Shown: positions 1 to 8,478 of the stretch, piece by piece
Position numbering within the stretch: position 1 is the stretch's first letter
Layout: every line of letters begins with the position of its first letter
Notes under the pieces: model-generated
What the model saw: the letters and a program-made list of their open reading frames with translations, nothing else
Told to the model about the DNA's origin: nothing
Databases searched by the model: none
Source of the DNA: an uncultured Polynucleobacter sp.
GTDB lineage: Bacteria; Pseudomonadota; Gammaproteobacteria; Burkholderiales; Burkholderiaceae
Assembly (NCBI GenBank): GCA_937863045.1
Contig: CALMBU010000099.1
Span: 1-44,371 of the forward strand
Reading direction: 5' to 3'
DNA length: 44,371 bases
Made by a program: the position numbers and the translations under genes

Positions 1-55
1 CCGTGAAGGTGGCCGTACTGTAGGCGCCGGTGTTGTTGCTAAAGTTTTAGAATAA
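1..55 (+). CDS. tuf: Elongation factor Tu, C-terminal end (partial)
   Basis: Only the last 17 codons are present, ending in a TAA stop. The tail reads REGGRTVGAGVVAKVLE, the highly conserved C-terminus of EF-Tu, the GTPase that brings aminoacyl-tRNA to the ribosome. The position directly before rpsJ is the classical str-S10 junction of proteobacteria. The 93 nt to rpsJ contain a perfect 10-bp hairpin but no T-run, so readthrough into the S10 operon is likely. Confidence 0.95.
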   Translation, partial: REGGRTVGAGVVAKVLE

Positions 56-71
56 ATAGTTTTGCAGAAAA

Positions 72-98
72 CGGTGACGTGAATGTTGCACGTCACCG
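72..98 (+). other. Hairpin between tuf and rpsJ
   Basis: A perfect 10-bp inverted repeat (72-81 CGGTGACGTG with 89-98 CACGTCACCG) encloses a 7-nt loop. No U-rich tail follows, so it is not a canonical intrinsic terminator. It may stabilise the 3' end of tuf mRNA or mark a processing site; that role is inferred. A 9-nt direct repeat GCTCTTTAG (100-108 and 132-140) lies just downstream, the second copy next to the rpsJ start. Confidence 0.6.
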
Positions 99-148
99 CG
101 CTCTTTAGTTATATCGCGACAACATCGCACTGCTCTTTAGGATAAAAA

Positions 149-460
149 ATGCAAAATCAAAAAATTCGTATCAGATTAAAAGCTTTTGACTATCGTTTGA
201 TCGATCAGTCAGCTGCTGAAATCGTAGACACAGCCAAGCGCACTGGTGCTGTTGTTAAGGGTCCAGTACCTTTGCCAACACGTATTGAGCGTTTTGACAT
301 CCTACGTTCACCACACGTTAACAAGACTTCACGTGACCAATTAGAGATTCGCACGCATTTGCGCTTGATGGATATCGTTGATCCTACTGAAAAAACTGTT
401 GATGCGTTGATGAAGTTGGATCTTCCGGCTGGTGTAGACGTAGAAATTAAGCTTCAGTAA
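149..460 (+). CDS. rpsJ: 30S ribosomal protein S10
   Basis: The 103-residue product has the standard length and sequence of S10 ([20 protein letters not shown] at the start, [18 protein letters not shown] in the middle). S10 sits in the head of the 30S subunit and, as NusE, also takes part in Nus-dependent antitermination. The ATG is preceded by a weak AGGA-type Shine-Dalgarno. It follows tuf and is separated from rplC by 137 nt that hold a separate strong promoter. rpsJ may therefore be expressed mainly by readthrough from the str operon. Confidence 0.97.
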   Translation: MQNQKIRIRLKAFDYRLIDQSAAEIVDTAKRTGAVVKGPVPLPTRIERFDILRSPHVNKTSRDQLEIRTHLRLMDIVDPTEKTVDALMKLDLPAGVDVEIKLQ

Positions 461-473
461 GCAAAAAAGGCTA

Positions 474-502
474 TTGCAGGGCCCAAAAAAAGGCGCTACA
501 AT
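474..502 (+). promoter_or_regulatory. Sigma70-type promoter for rplC and downstream S10-operon genes
   Basis: A -35 box TTGCAG (474-479) and a -10 box TACAAT (497-502) are separated by exactly 17 bp. Transcription should start near 508-510, just before an 8-bp hairpin at 510-529. The sequence after the -10 closely matches that after the rplN promoter at 5396-5424. The boxes are read directly; activity is inferred. Confidence 0.75.
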
Positions 503-509
503 AGTCGGC

Positions 510-529
510 TTTCCAGAAATATCTGGAAA
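510..529 (+). promoter_or_regulatory. Leader hairpin upstream of rplC
   Basis: TTTCCAGA (510-517) pairs with TCTGGAAA (522-529) around a 4-nt loop, at or next to the predicted 5' end of the rplC transcript. A similar, less perfect stem occurs at the same place in the rplN leader. The rest of the leader to the ATG at 598 is A/T-rich, and I see no further strong structure in it. Confidence 0.5.
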
Positions 530-597
530 AAGTAGTAAAAAAGCACTATTTATATAAATTTCCGCTGACCAATCGTAGTCGGCATTGGAGTAATGAT

Positions 598-1248
598 ATG
601 AGCCTAGGCTTAATCGGCCGTAAGGTCGGCATGACCCGCCTCTTCACAGAAGAGGGTGATGCTGTGCCGGTCACAGTTATCGACGTAAGCGATAACCGCA
701 TTGCGCAAGTTAAAACCGAGGAAACTGATGGCTACACAGCTGTTCAGTTGGCATTTGGAACTCGCCGTGCTTCACGCGTTGTAAAACCTCAAGCTGGTCA
801 CTATGCAAAAGCTGGTGTTTTGGCAGGTAGCGCACTAAATGAATTCCGTATTGACGCAGCCAAAGCAGGTGAGCTTAAGGTTGGCGACATTATTGGTCTT
901 GATACATTTGCCGTTGGTCAAAAAGTTGACGTGCAAGGTACCACGATTGGTAAGGGTTACGCCGGTACCATCAAGCGCTACCACTTCGCTTCAGGTCGTG
1001 CATCTCACGGTAACTCACGTTCACACAATGTTCCTGGCTCAATCGGTATGGCCCAGGACCCAGGTCGTGTTTTCCCAGGTAAGCGCATGACAGGTCACTT
1101 GGGTGACGTGACACGCACAGTTCAAAATCTTGAAGTTGCTCGTATCGATGCAGAACGCAAATTGCTCTTGATCAAAGGCGCAGTTCCAGGTTCTCGCGGC
1201 GGCAAAGTCATCATCACACCAGCAGTGAAAACTGCTGCTGCTAAATAA
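598..1248 (+). CDS. rplC: 50S ribosomal protein L3
   Basis: The 216-residue product matches L3 over its length, including [13 protein letters not shown] at the start and the loop around [14 protein letters not shown] that reaches towards the peptidyl-transferase centre. L3 is an early 23S rRNA assembly protein. GGAG lies 10-12 nt before the ATG. It is the first gene behind the promoter at 474-502, and rplD follows after 11 nt, so it heads a tightly packed operon. An 83-residue reading frame nested in another frame is a shadow of this gene. Confidence 0.98.
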   Translation: MSLGLIGRKVGMTRLFTEEGDAVPVTVIDVSDNRIAQVKTEETDGYTAVQLAFGTRRASRVVKPQAGHYAKAGVLAGSALNEFRIDAAKAGELKVGDIIGLDTFAVGQKVDVQGTTIGKGYAGTIKRYHFASGRASHGNSRSHNVPGSIGMAQDPGRVFPGKRMTGHLGDVTRTVQNLEVARIDAERKLLLIKGAVPGSRGGKVIITPAVKTAAAK

Positions 1249-1259
1249 GGGGCCCGCAC

Positions 1260-1880
1260 ATGGAATTAAAGCTCCTACAAGCTGACGGAAAACTGGGCGC
1301 AGGCGTTAATGCTTCACCAGAAGTTTTCGAGCGTGAATATAACGAAGCATTGGTTCACCAGATCGTTGTTGCTTATCAAGCCAACGCTCGCAGCGGTAAC
1401 CGTGCTCAAAAAGACCGTGAACAAGTTAAACATACAACGAAGAAGCCATGGCGCCAAAAAGGCACAGGCCGCGCTCGTGCTGGTATGTCATCTTCACCAT
1501 TGTGGCGCGGGGGTGGTCGTATATTCCCTAACTCACCAGAAGAAAACTTCTCACAAAAAGTTAACAGAAAGATGTATCGCGCAGGTATGCGTTCAATCTT
1601 GTCTCAGTTGGCACGCGAAGGTCGTTTGAATATCGTTGAGAGTTTCTCAGTTGATGCTCCTAAGACTAAGTTGTTGGCTGAAAAAGTTAAAGCAATGGGC
1701 TTGGAGTCAGTATTGATCATCGCTGATAAGGTTGATGAGAACTTGTACTTGGCTTCTCGTAACTTGCATAAAGTTGGCGTAGTTGAAGTGCAGCACGCAG
1801 ATCCACTTTCATTGATTCACTTCCAAAAAGTGTTGATCTTGAAGTCAGCTGTTGCTCAAATTGAGGAGATGCTCAAATGA
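1260..1880 (+). CDS. rplD: 50S ribosomal protein L4
   Basis: The 206-residue product shows the L4 signature loop ([12 protein letters not shown], then [13 protein letters not shown]), the long extension that lines the nascent-peptide exit tunnel. In E. coli, L4 also represses its own operon by acting on the S10 leader RNA. The leader here precedes rplC rather than rpsJ and is short, so that mechanism cannot be assumed. The stop codon overlaps the rplW start by 4 nt (ATGA), indicating translational coupling. Confidence 0.98.
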   Translation: MELKLLQADGKLGAGVNASPEVFEREYNEALVHQIVVAYQANARSGNRAQKDREQVKHTTKKPWRQKGTGRARAGMSSSPLWRGGGRIFPNSPEENFSQKVNRKMYRAGMRSILSQLAREGRLNIVESFSVDAPKTKLLAEKVKAMGLESVLIIADKVDENLYLASRNLHKVGVVEVQHADPLSLIHFQKVLILKSAVAQIEEMLK

Positions 1881-2191
1881 TCACAACACGTAAAAACGAT
1901 CATCGCTTGATGCAAGTATTGGTTGGCCCAGTGATTTCTGAGAAAGCAACCATGGTTGCAGATAAGAATGAGCAAGTGGTTTTCCAAGTGATGCGCGATG
2001 CAAACAAATTAGAAATCAAAGCTGCTGTTGAATTGTTATTCAAAGTAGAGGTGGAGTCTGTTCAGGTGGTTAATCAAAAGGGTAAAGCAAAGCGCTTTGG
2101 CCGTTTTGAAGGTCGCCGCAATCACACCAAGAAGGCTTATGTTTGTTTGAAGCCTGGTCAAGAAATCAATTTTGAAGCGGAGGCAAATTAA
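1877..2191 (+). CDS. rplW: 50S ribosomal protein L23
   Basis: The 104-residue product fits L23, with [20 protein letters not shown] near the start and [18 protein letters not shown] near the end. L23 sits at the tunnel exit and docks trigger factor and SRP. Its start overlaps the rplD stop and rplB begins 2 nt after its end, so the three are almost certainly translated from one message. The length is normal. Confidence 0.98.
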   Translation: MITTRKNDHRLMQVLVGPVISEKATMVADKNEQVVFQVMRDANKLEIKAAVELLFKVEVESVQVVNQKGKAKRFGRFEGRRNHTKKAYVCLKPGQEINFEAEAN

Positions 2192-2193
2192 TC

Positions 2194-3024
2194 ATGCCTT
2201 TAATGAAGACTAAACCGACTTCACCTGGACGTCGTTCCATGGTGAAAGTGGTGAATCCAGATTTGCACAAGGGTAAACCTTTTGCAGGTTTGTTAGAGCC
2301 ACAACATCAAAAATCAGGTCGTAACAACAACGGTCATATCACTACACGCCATAAGGGCGGTGGTCATAAGCATCACTATCGTGTTGTTGACTTTAAGCGT
2401 AATGACAAAGATGGTATTCCAGCAAAGATTGAACGCTTGGAATACGATCCAAACCGCACTGCAAACTTAGCTTTGTTGCTATTTGCAGATGGTGAGCGCC
2501 GTTACATCATTGCTCCTAAAGGTGCAGTGGTTGGTCAGGCAATCATGAGCGGTTCAGAGGCTCCAATTAAAGTTGGTAACAACTTGCCATTGAGAAATAT
2601 TCCTGTTGGTAGCACGATCCACTGCGTGGAAATGTTGCCAGGTAAAGGCGCTCAAATGGTTCGTACTGCTGGTGGTTCAGCAGTGCTTTTGGCTCGTGAA
2701 GGCGTTTACGGTCAAGTGCGTTTGCGCTCTGGCGAAGTACGTCGTGTACACATTGAATGTCGTGCAACGATTGGTGAAGTAGGCAATGAAGAACACAGCC
2801 TACGTCAAATCGGTAAAGCTGGTGCAAATCGCTGGCGCGGTATTCGTCCAACAGTTCGCGGTGTTGCAATGAACCCAGTCGATCACCCACATGGTGGTGG
2901 TGAAGGTCGTACAGGCGAAGGTCGTGTTCCAGTATCTCCATGGGGCACACCAACGAAGGGTTACAGAACACGTCGCAATAAGCGTACGACAAGCATGATT
3001 GCTCAACGTCGTCAAAAGCGCTAA
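2194..3024 (+). CDS. rplB: 50S ribosomal protein L2
   Basis: The 276-residue product is L2, with the invariant stretch [20 protein letters not shown] near residues 224-243 that holds the histidine linked to peptidyl-transferase centre organisation. [19 protein letters not shown] near the N-terminus is also typical. L2 is needed for subunit association. Two long open frames on the opposite strand (2567-2992, 2800-3015) are codon-bias shadows. rpsS follows after 18 nt. Confidence 0.98.
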   Translation: MPLMKTKPTSPGRRSMVKVVNPDLHKGKPFAGLLEPQHQKSGRNNNGHITTRHKGGGHKHHYRVVDFKRNDKDGIPAKIERLEYDPNRTANLALLLFADGERRYIIAPKGAVVGQAIMSGSEAPIKVGNNLPLRNIPVGSTIHCVEMLPGKGAQMVRTAGGSAVLLAREGVYGQVRLRSGEVRRVHIECRATIGEVGNEEHSLRQIGKAGANRWRGIRPTVRGVAMNPVDHPHGGGEGRTGEGRVPVSPWGTPTKGYRTRRNKRTTSMIAQRRQKR

Positions 3025-3042
3025 TAGAATAAGGAAATAGAC

Positions 3043-3318
3043 ATGACGCGCTCAGCTAAAAAAGGCCCATTCTGCGAAGTAACCCTTGTTAAAAAGGTTG
3101 AAACTGCAGTAGCCAACAAAGATAAGAAGCCCATCAAGACATGGTCACGCCGTTCGACCATTCTTCCAGACTTCATTGGTCTCACAATTGCCGTCCACAA
3201 TGGTCGTCAGCATGTACCTGTGTACATCACTGAAAACATGGTTGGACATAAATTAGGTGAGTTTGCCCTAACGCGCACCTTCAAAGGTCACGCGGCAGAT
3301 AAGAAAGCGAAGAAGTAA
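3043..3318 (+). CDS. rpsS: 30S ribosomal protein S19
   Basis: The 91-residue product matches S19 (RSAKKGPF near the start, [19 protein letters not shown] centrally, [13 protein letters not shown] near the end). S19 forms a head complex with S13 that contacts the A-site finger of the large subunit. A purine-rich AAGGAA lies about 9 nt before the ATG. rplV starts 7 nt downstream. Confidence 0.98.
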   Translation: MTRSAKKGPFCEVTLVKKVETAVANKDKKPIKTWSRRSTILPDFIGLTIAVHNGRQHVPVYITENMVGHKLGEFALTRTFKGHAADKKAKK

Positions 3319-3325
3319 GAGGACG

Positions 3326-3658
3326 ATGATGGAATCTAAAGCTATTCACCGCAGCGCCCGCATTTCAGCGCAAAAAACACGTTTGGTCGCAGACCAAATT
3401 CGTGGATTGCCAATTGCTCGCGCGCTAAATATTCTCACATTCAGCCCTAAAAAAGCTGCATTCATCATGAAGAAAGTAGTTGAATCTGCTATCGCTAACG
3501 CGGAGCACAATTCAGGCGCTGACATTGATGAGTTGAAAGTGAAGACAGTCACTGTTGACAAGGCCACATCGCTCAAGCGTTTTACTGCTCGTGCTAAGGG
3601 TCGCGGCAACAAGATTGAAAAACAAACTTGTCACATCACTGTGACTTTGAGCAACTAA
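3326..3658 (+). CDS. rplV: 50S ribosomal protein L22
   Basis: The 110-residue product is L22 ([20 protein letters not shown] at the start; the tunnel beta-hairpin around [14 protein letters not shown] near residues 82-95). L22 lines the exit tunnel and is a known site of macrolide-resistance mutations. Two ATG codons occur in tandem at 3326 and 3329; GAGGA a few nt upstream fits either, so the first residue is uncertain by one. rpsC follows after 9 nt. Confidence 0.97.
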   Translation: MMESKAIHRSARISAQKTRLVADQIRGLPIARALNILTFSPKKAAFIMKKVVESAIANAEHNSGADIDELKVKTVTVDKATSLKRFTARAKGRGNKIEKQTCHITVTLSN

Positions 3659-3667
3659 GGAAGAGAC

Positions 3668-4480
3668 ATGGGTCAGAAAATACATCCAACCGGATTTCGT
3701 CTCTCGGTAAGCCGTAACTGGACTTCACGCTGGTACGCTAACAGCACCGACTTTGCAAAAATGTTGCAAGAAGACGTTGAAGTTCGCAGCTACCTTAAGA
3801 AGAAGTTGAAAAATGCATCAGTGAGCAAAGTGATCATCGAGCGTCCTGCAAAGAACGCAAAAATCACGATCTATAGCTCACGTCCAGGTGTTGTTATTGG
3901 CAAAAAAGGCGAAGACATCGAAGTGCTACGCAAAGAGTTGCAAAAGCGCATGGGTGTGCCGGTTCACGTCAATATCGAAGAAATTCGCAAGCCTGAAGTT
4001 GATGCTCAGTTAATCGCTGATTCAATCACACAACAGCTTGAAAAACGTATCATGTTCCGTCGCGCTATGAAGCGCGCAATGCAAAGCGCCATGCGCCTAG
4101 GCGCTCAAGGTATCAAGATCATGAGTGCTGGCCGTTTGAACGGTGCTGAAATTGCTCGAACAGAATGGTACCGCGAAGGTCGTGTACCTCTTCATACATT
4201 GAAGGCTGATATTGATTACGCAACTTCAGAAGCAGAAACCACATACGGCATCATTGGTGTGAAGGTTTGGGTTTACAAAGGTGACACATTGGGTCGCGTT
4301 GATGTAAACGCAGTTGCTCCTGCAGCACCTGAAGTAGATCAAGAGAAAAAGACTCGTCGTCCTAGCACACGTGCTCCACGTAAAGCTAAAGAAGACGGTG
4401 ATAAGCCAGCAGCTGATGCTAAGCCAGCAGTAAAACGCGTGCGCAAAGTGACTAAGCCTGCTGAGAAGGCTGGAGAATAA
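3668..4480 (+). CDS. rpsC: 30S ribosomal protein S3, with long basic C-terminal tail
   Basis: The 270-residue product begins [17 protein letters not shown] and carries the KH domain around [20 protein letters not shown] (residues about 76-95), typical of S3. S3 forms part of the mRNA entry channel and its helicase activity. Compared with the 233-residue E. coli protein, it has an extra tail of about 50 residues rich in Lys, Arg, Ala and Pro. Tails like this are known in Burkholderiales and are probably disordered. It ends 2 nt before rplP. Confidence 0.97.
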   Translation: MGQKIHPTGFRLSVSRNWTSRWYANSTDFAKMLQEDVEVRSYLKKKLKNASVSKVIIERPAKNAKITIYSSRPGVVIGKKGEDIEVLRKELQKRMGVPVHVNIEEIRKPEVDAQLIADSITQQLEKRIMFRRAMKRAMQSAMRLGAQGIKIMSAGRLNGAEIARTEWYREGRVPLHTLKADIDYATSEAETTYGIIGVKVWVYKGDTLGRVDVNAVAPAAPEVDQEKKTRRPSTRAPRKAKEDGDKPAADAKPAVKRVRKVTKPAEKAGE

Positions 4481-4482
4481 TT

Positions 4483-4899
4483 ATGTTGCAACCAAAACGT
4501 CGTAAGTACCGTAAGGAACAAAAAGGCCGTAATACTGGTGTTGCCACACGTGGCAGCAGCGTAGCTTTCGGTGACTTTGGTTTGAAAGCAGTTGGTCGTG
4601 GTCGATTAACAGCTCGTCAAATTGAATCAGCGCGTCGCGCTATGACTCGTCACATTAAACGTGGCGGTCGTATTTGGATCCGCATTTTCCCAGACAAGCC
4701 AATTTCTCAGAAGCCTGCAGAAGTTCGTATGGGTAACGGTAAGGGTAACCCAGAGTACTACGTAGCTGAAATCCAACCAGGTAAAGTTTTATATGAGATG
4801 GATGGTGTTGACGAAGTATTGGCGCGCGAGGCTTTTAGACTTGCTGCTGCTAAGTTGCCAATTCAAACTACATTTGTTGTGCGCCAGCTTGGCGCCTAA
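4483..4899 (+). CDS. rplP: 50S ribosomal protein L16
   Basis: The 138-residue product is L16: [19 protein letters not shown] at the start, then [18 protein letters not shown], then the conserved basic loop [15 protein letters not shown]16 binds near the A-site tRNA elbow and is a late assembly protein. It lies between rpsC (2-nt gap) and rpmC (15-nt gap), the usual order. Length is normal. Confidence 0.98.
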   Translation: MLQPKRRKYRKEQKGRNTGVATRGSSVAFGDFGLKAVGRGRLTARQIESARRAMTRHIKRGGRIWIRIFPDKPISQKPAEVRMGNGKGNPEYYVAEIQPGKVLYEMDGVDEVLAREAFRLAAAKLPIQTTFVVRQLGA

Positions 4900-4914
4900 T
4901 TTGGACGGGACAAA

Positions 4915-5106
4915 ATGAAAGCTTCCGATTTGAACGCCAAAGACGTTAAATCTTTAAACCAAGAGCTGTCTGAATTGCTCAAGGCCCAATTTAAATTGCG
5001 CATGCAAAAGGGTACTCAGCAACTTTCAGATACTAGCCAACTCGGCAAAGTAAAGCGCGATATCGCTCGTGTAAAAACTGTTATTGCCCAGAAAGCGAGC
5101 AAATAA
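4915..5106 (+). CDS. rpmC: 50S ribosomal protein L29
   Basis: The 63-residue product matches L29, a two-helix protein near the tunnel exit next to L23 ([20 protein letters not shown], then [19 protein letters not shown]). The TAA stop shares its last A with the rpsQ ATG (1-nt overlap), so the two are probably translationally coupled. Nothing unusual is seen. Confidence 0.97.
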   Translation: MKASDLNAKDVKSLNQELSELLKAQFKLRMQKGTQQLSDTSQLGKVKRDIARVKTVIAQKASK

Positions 5107-5378
5107 TGACTGAAACTACAAAAAAATCATTGCGCCGCACCTTGATCGGTCGCGTAGTGAGCGACAAAATGCAAAAAACTGTGACTGTATTGGTTGAGCG
5201 TCGTGTAAAGCACCCTTTGTATGGCAAATATGTTGCTAAATCAAAGAAATACCATGCTCACGATGAAACAAACCAGTACAAAGACGGTGATACGGTTGAG
5301 ATTTCAGAATCAAAGCCAATTTCACGCAGCAAGTCATGGGTTGTAACAAGATTGGTTGAGGCAGCGAAAGCTGTTTAA
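5106..5378 (+). CDS. rpsQ: 30S ribosomal protein S17
   Basis: The 90-residue product is S17, an OB-fold 16S rRNA-binding protein of early assembly ([20 protein letters not shown], then [19 protein letters not shown]). It is the last gene of the S10 section. A 180-nt gap follows that holds an inverted repeat, a strong promoter and a structured leader for rplN, so this is a genuine transcription-unit junction even though the gene order continues. Confidence 0.98.
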   Translation: MTETTKKSLRRTLIGRVVSDKMQKTVTVLVERRVKHPLYGKYVAKSKKYHAHDETNQYKDGDTVEISESKPISRSKSWVVTRLVEAAKAV

Positions 5379-5388
5379 AAACTAACAA

Positions 5389-5419
5389 AACAGGCTTGCA
5401 ACGACTGTTCAAGCCTGTT
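5389..5419. promoter_or_regulatory. Inverted repeat spanning the spacer of the rplN promoter
   Basis: AACAGGCTTG (5389-5398) and CAAGCCTGTT (5410-5419) are perfect 10-bp inverted arms around an 11-nt centre. The left arm contains the first three bases of the -35 box, and the right arm ends on the first base of the -10 box. It could be an operator, or a hairpin at the 3' end of the upstream message. No T-run follows on the plus strand, so it is not a standard terminator for rpsQ. Confidence 0.6.
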
Positions 5420-5424
5420 ATAGT
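5396..5424 (+). promoter_or_regulatory. Sigma70-type promoter for rplN (spc operon)
   Basis: TTGCAA (5396-5401) and TATAGT (5419-5424) are separated by exactly 17 bp. The G-rich discriminator AGAGGG follows, which would fit stringent control. The expected start near 5431 gives a leader of about 128 nt before the rplN ATG. The downstream sequence resembles the initial transcribed region of the rplC promoter. Confidence 0.75.
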
Positions 5425-5430
5425 AGAGGG

Positions 5431-5558
5431 CTTTCCGGCGAAGTATGCTGGGAAGTAATTGATTCAGAAGTATTAATCCGGGATTTTGGTCGAAAGATTG
5501 AGGTCCCTCAACGGAACCAAGACTGATTGCCTATGGCGCTCAAGTTGGGGATAAAAAG
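5431..5558 (+). promoter_or_regulatory. Structured 5' leader of rplN
   Basis: This untranslated stretch begins with a stem formed by TTCCGGC and GCTGGGAA (one bulge). It later holds a two-stage hairpin: outer arms TTGGT (5486-5490) and ACCAA (5516-5520), inner arms TTGAG (5498-5502) and CTCAA (5507-5511) around a GTCC loop. A G-rich Shine-Dalgarno (GGGG) lies about 10 nt before the ATG. It may be a ribosomal-protein binding leader. That is inference; I do not recognise a described family. Confidence 0.4.
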
Positions 5559-5927
5559 ATGATTCAAACTGAAAGCAGACTAGAGGTTGCCGATAACACC
5601 GGTGCCCGCGAAGTATTGTGCATCAAGGTGCTCGGTGGTTCAAAACGCCGTTACGCCAGCATTGGTGACATTATTAAAGTGACGGTTAAAGACGCCGCTC
5701 CGCGTGGTCGTGTTAAAAAAGGCGATATTTATAACGCCGTGGTGGTTCGTACTGCCAAGGGTGTACGTCGTCCAGACGGTTCACTAATTAAATTTGATTC
5801 CAATGCGGCTGTTTTGCTTAACGCAAAACTAGAGCCTATTGGTACACGTATTTTCGGGCCAGTAACACGCGAATTGCGTACTGAACGCTTCATGAAAATC
5901 GTTTCTCTCGCGCCAGAAGTTATTTAA
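5559..5927 (+). CDS. rplN: 50S ribosomal protein L14
   Basis: The 122-residue product matches L14 along its length ([20 protein letters not shown] at the start, [12 protein letters not shown] near the end). L14 forms an intersubunit bridge and binds the silencing factor RsfS. It is the first gene behind the promoter at 5396-5424 and has the longest leader in the ribosomal cluster. rplX follows after 9 nt. Confidence 0.98.
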   Translation: MIQTESRLEVADNTGAREVLCIKVLGGSKRRYASIGDIIKVTVKDAAPRGRVKKGDIYNAVVVRTAKGVRRPDGSLIKFDSNAAVLLNAKLEPIGTRIFGPVTRELRTERFMKIVSLAPEVI

Positions 5928-5936
5928 GGGGTCGAT

Positions 5937-6245
5937 ATGAACAAGATTCGTAAAGGCGATCAAGTAGTGGTTATTACTGGTCGTGACAAAGGAAAAAAAG
6001 GCACAGTGAGCGAAATCCTCGAGGGCAAACTACTCGTTGATGGCGTAAATGTGTACAAGAAAAACGTTAAACCAAATCCATCGACAGGTGCAACTGGTGG
6101 TGTAGTTGATAAAACTATGCCGATCCAAGCATCTAACGTTGCATTGGTTGACGCAAACGGCAAACCTTCACGCGTGGGCATCAAAGTTGCCGACGGCAAG
6201 AAGGTTCGCTACCTCAAGACAACTGGCGCTGTAATCGCTGCCTAA
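5937..6245 (+). CDS. rplX: 50S ribosomal protein L24
   Basis: The 102-residue product has the N-terminal KOW motif ([19 protein letters not shown], residues 6-24) that defines L24, an assembly-initiating protein on domain I of 23S rRNA. A GGGG Shine-Dalgarno lies close upstream of the ATG. The neighbours are rplN and rplE, as in most bacteria. Nothing is unusual. Confidence 0.98.
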   Translation: MNKIRKGDQVVVITGRDKGKKGTVSEILEGKLLVDGVNVYKKNVKPNPSTGATGGVVDKTMPIQASNVALVDANGKPSRVGIKVADGKKVRYLKTTGAVIAA

Positions 6246-6262
6246 GACGAGGATAGATAAAT

Positions 6263-6805
6263 ATGTCAACACGTTTACAAAGCTTCTATAAAGAAAAAGT
6301 TGCAGCCGATTTGATGAAAAAATTCGGTTACAAATCTGTTATGGAAGTGCCGCGCATCACCAAGATCACATTGAACATGGGTTTGGGCGAAGCGGTGAAT
6401 GATAAGAAAATCATTGAGCACGCAGTTGGCGATCTAACAAAGATCGCTGGACAAAAGCCTGTTGTAACCAAAGCGCGTAAAGCTATTGCGGGTTTCAAAA
6501 TCCGTCAAGGCTATCCGATTGGTGCAATGGTGACTTTGCGTGGCCAAACAATGTACGAATTCCTTGATCGTTTTATTACAGTTGCATTGCCACGTGTGCG
6601 CGATTTCCGCGGTATCTCAGGTAAGGCATTTGACGGTCGCGGTAACTACAACATTGGTGTTAAAGAGCAGATCATTTTCCCGGAAATTGAGTACGACAAA
6701 ATCGACTCACTACGCGGTTTAAATATCAGCATTACCACTACTGCTAAAACTGATGACGAAGCAAAAGCTTTGTTAGCAGCGTTTAAATTCCCATTCCGCA
6801 ATTAA
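6263..6805 (+). CDS. rplE: 50S ribosomal protein L5
   Basis: The 180-residue product is L5, which binds 5S rRNA and contacts S13 across the subunit interface. Conserved segments include [16 protein letters not shown] and [20 protein letters not shown], and the end is AFKFPFRN. In E. coli, S8 represses the spc operon at the start of this gene; I did not find an obvious copy of that target here. rpsN follows after 9 nt. Confidence 0.98.
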   Translation: MSTRLQSFYKEKVAADLMKKFGYKSVMEVPRITKITLNMGLGEAVNDKKIIEHAVGDLTKIAGQKPVVTKARKAIAGFKIRQGYPIGAMVTLRGQTMYEFLDRFITVALPRVRDFRGISGKAFDGRGNYNIGVKEQIIFPEIEYDKIDSLRGLNISITTTAKTDDEAKALLAAFKFPFRN

Positions 6806-6814
6806 GAGGTCATC

Positions 6815-7120
6815 GTGGCTAAATTAGCATTGATTGAACGCGAAAAGAAGCGCACCAAGACTGTCGCAAAGTATGCTGCAAAGCGTGCAGAGTTAAAGGC
6901 GATTATTGATGACGTCTCTAAGAGCGAAGAAGAACGATATGAAGCTCGTTTGAAATTACAACAGCTTCCACGTAACGCAAGTCCAACTCGCCAGCGTAAT
7001 CGCTGTGCATTAACTGGCCGTCCACGCGGCACGTTCCGCAAGTTCGGCTTGGCCCGTAGCAAAATCCGTGAGATCGCCTTCCGTGGCGAGATCCCTGGTG
7101 TAACCAAGGCCAGCTGGTAA
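6815..7120 (+). CDS. rpsN: 30S ribosomal protein S14 (zinc-free form)
   Basis: Translation starts at a GTG preceded by GAGG, giving the normal N-terminus [12 protein letters not shown]. The 101-residue length and the segment [20 protein letters not shown], without paired CxxC motifs, identify the zinc-independent long form. S14 organises the 30S head. A 101-residue frame on the opposite strand mirrors it almost exactly and is a shadow. rpsH follows after 23 nt. Confidence 0.97.
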   Translation: MAKLALIEREKKRTKTVAKYAAKRAELKAIIDDVSKSEEERYEARLKLQQLPRNASPTRQRNRCALTGRPRGTFRKFGLARSKIREIAFRGEIPGVTKASW

Positions 7121-7143
7121 GCGGCGAAAGATTAGGAGAACAG

Positions 7144-7539
7144 ATGAGTATCAGCGATCCAATCGCCGACATGTTGACGAGAATCCGCAACGCGCAAGCG
7201 GTGCAGAAGCCTTTCGTCGCCATGCCTTCTTCAAAACTAAAAGTTGCAATCGCTAACGTTCTAAAAGACGAAGGCTATGTTGACAGCTTTGAAATTGCTG
7301 GAGAGACGGCTAAACCGGTATTAAAAATTAATTTGAAGTATTACGCAGGTCGTCCTGTGATTGAGCGCATCGAACGCGTTTCAACACCAGGTTTGCGTAT
7401 TTACAAAGGTCGCCATGACATTCCGCAAGTGCTGAATGGTCTAGGTGTGGCAATTATTTCAACGCCACAAGGCGTGATGACTGATCGTAAAGCTCGTGCC
7501 AATGGCGTGGGTGGCGAAGTTATCTGCTACGTAGCTTAA
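7144..7539 (+). CDS. rpsH: 30S ribosomal protein S8
   Basis: The 131-residue product matches S8 ([19 protein letters not shown] at the start; the C-terminal [20 protein letters not shown]). S8 is a primary 16S rRNA binder and the translational repressor of the spc operon in E. coli. A good AGGAG Shine-Dalgarno precedes the ATG. rplF follows 13 nt later. Confidence 0.98.
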   Translation: MSISDPIADMLTRIRNAQAVQKPFVAMPSSKLKVAIANVLKDEGYVDSFEIAGETAKPVLKINLKYYAGRPVIERIERVSTPGLRIYKGRHDIPQVLNGLGVAIISTPQGVMTDRKARANGVGGEVICYVA

Positions 7540-7552
7540 TAGGGAGGCTGAT

Positions 7553-8086
7553 ATGTCAAGAGTCGGTAAAAGTCCTATTGAGTTGCCAAAAGGCGCGGAT
7601 GTGCAAATTGCTGCAAACCAAGTAACAGTTAAAGGCCCATTGGGTACGTTGTCACACACCTTGCACCCACTCGTTGGTTTGCAACAGAAGGATGGCGTTC
7701 TACAAGTCGTTTGTAACGATGAGTCAGCAGAATCAAATGCTCTATCAGGCACCACACGTGCATTGGTGAGCAACATGGTTAAAGGCGTAACAGCAGGTTT
7801 TGAGCGCAAGCTTAGCTTGGTGGGCGTTGGTTACCGTGCTTCTGTTCAGGGTAACGCATTGAAATTGCAATTAGGTTTCTCACATGATGTGATTCATGAT
7901 TTGCCACCAGGTGTTAAGGCAGAAACTCCATCACAAACTGAGATCGTTATTAAGGGTGCCAACAAGCAGCAAGTTGGCCAGGTAGCCGCAGAAGTTCGCG
8001 CATACCGTCCACCAGAGCCATACAAGGGCAAGGGTGTTCGTTATGTTGATGAAGTGGTTCGCCTCAAAGAAACCAAGAAGAAGTAA
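7553..8086 (+). CDS. rplF: 50S ribosomal protein L6
   Basis: The 177-residue product is L6, with two copies of the L6 fold and the conserved C-terminal block [16 protein letters not shown] near residues 151-166. L6 lies near the sarcin-ricin loop. The start [13 protein letters not shown] is typical. AGGGAGG upstream of the ATG is a strong ribosome-binding site. rplR begins 12 nt later. Confidence 0.98.
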   Translation: MSRVGKSPIELPKGADVQIAANQVTVKGPLGTLSHTLHPLVGLQQKDGVLQVVCNDESAESNALSGTTRALVSNMVKGVTAGFERKLSLVGVGYRASVQGNALKLQLGFSHDVIHDLPPGVKAETPSQTEIVIKGANKQQVGQVAAEVRAYRPPEPYKGKGVRYVDEVVRLKETKKK

Positions 8087-8098
8087 TCGGGGTTAGAT

Positions 8099-8455
8099 AT
8101 GAACAAAAATGAAACACGAGTTCGCCGCGCACGCCAAACCCGCATCAGAATTGCGGAACAATTGGCTCATCGTTTGACGATTTATCGTTCGAACCAGCAT
8201 ATCGTTGCTCAGCTTTACAGCACAGATGGCACCACAGTTCTTGCTGCTGCTTCAACTATGGAAGCAGATATCAAAAAAGCATTGAACGGTAATGGTGGTA
8301 ACAGTGCTGCAGCTCAGCATGTTGGCAAAACTATCGCTGAACGCGCTATCAAGGCAGGCGTTACAGAAGTAGCATTTGACCGTGCTGGTTTCCGTTACCA
8401 TGGCCGCGTGAAAGCGTTGGCAGAGGCTGCGCGTGAAGCCGGCCTTAAGTTCTGA
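8099..8455 (+). CDS. rplR: 50S ribosomal protein L18
   Basis: The 118-residue product matches L18, which binds 5S rRNA together with L5 and L25 (basic N-terminus [17 protein letters not shown]-terminal [20 protein letters not shown]). Length is normal. It lies between rplF and rpsE in standard order with short spacers. Confidence 0.98.
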   Translation: MNKNETRVRRARQTRIRIAEQLAHRLTIYRSNQHIVAQLYSTDGTTVLAAASTMEADIKKALNGNGGNSAAAQHVGKTIAERAIKAGVTEVAFDRAGFRYHGRVKALAEAAREAGLKF

Positions 8456-8478
8456 TCGCGAAGGCTCAAGGAAATAAT

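Noticed and set aside
2567-3015. Long open frames on the minus strand opposite rplB (141 and 71 codons)
   Set aside because: They lie wholly within rplB, have no ribosome-binding site or recognisable motif, and arise from the strong codon bias of ribosomal genes.
6802-7107. Antisense frame of 101 codons mirroring rpsN
   Set aside because: Same extent as rpsN on the other strand, arginine/serine-rich nonsense composition, no context.
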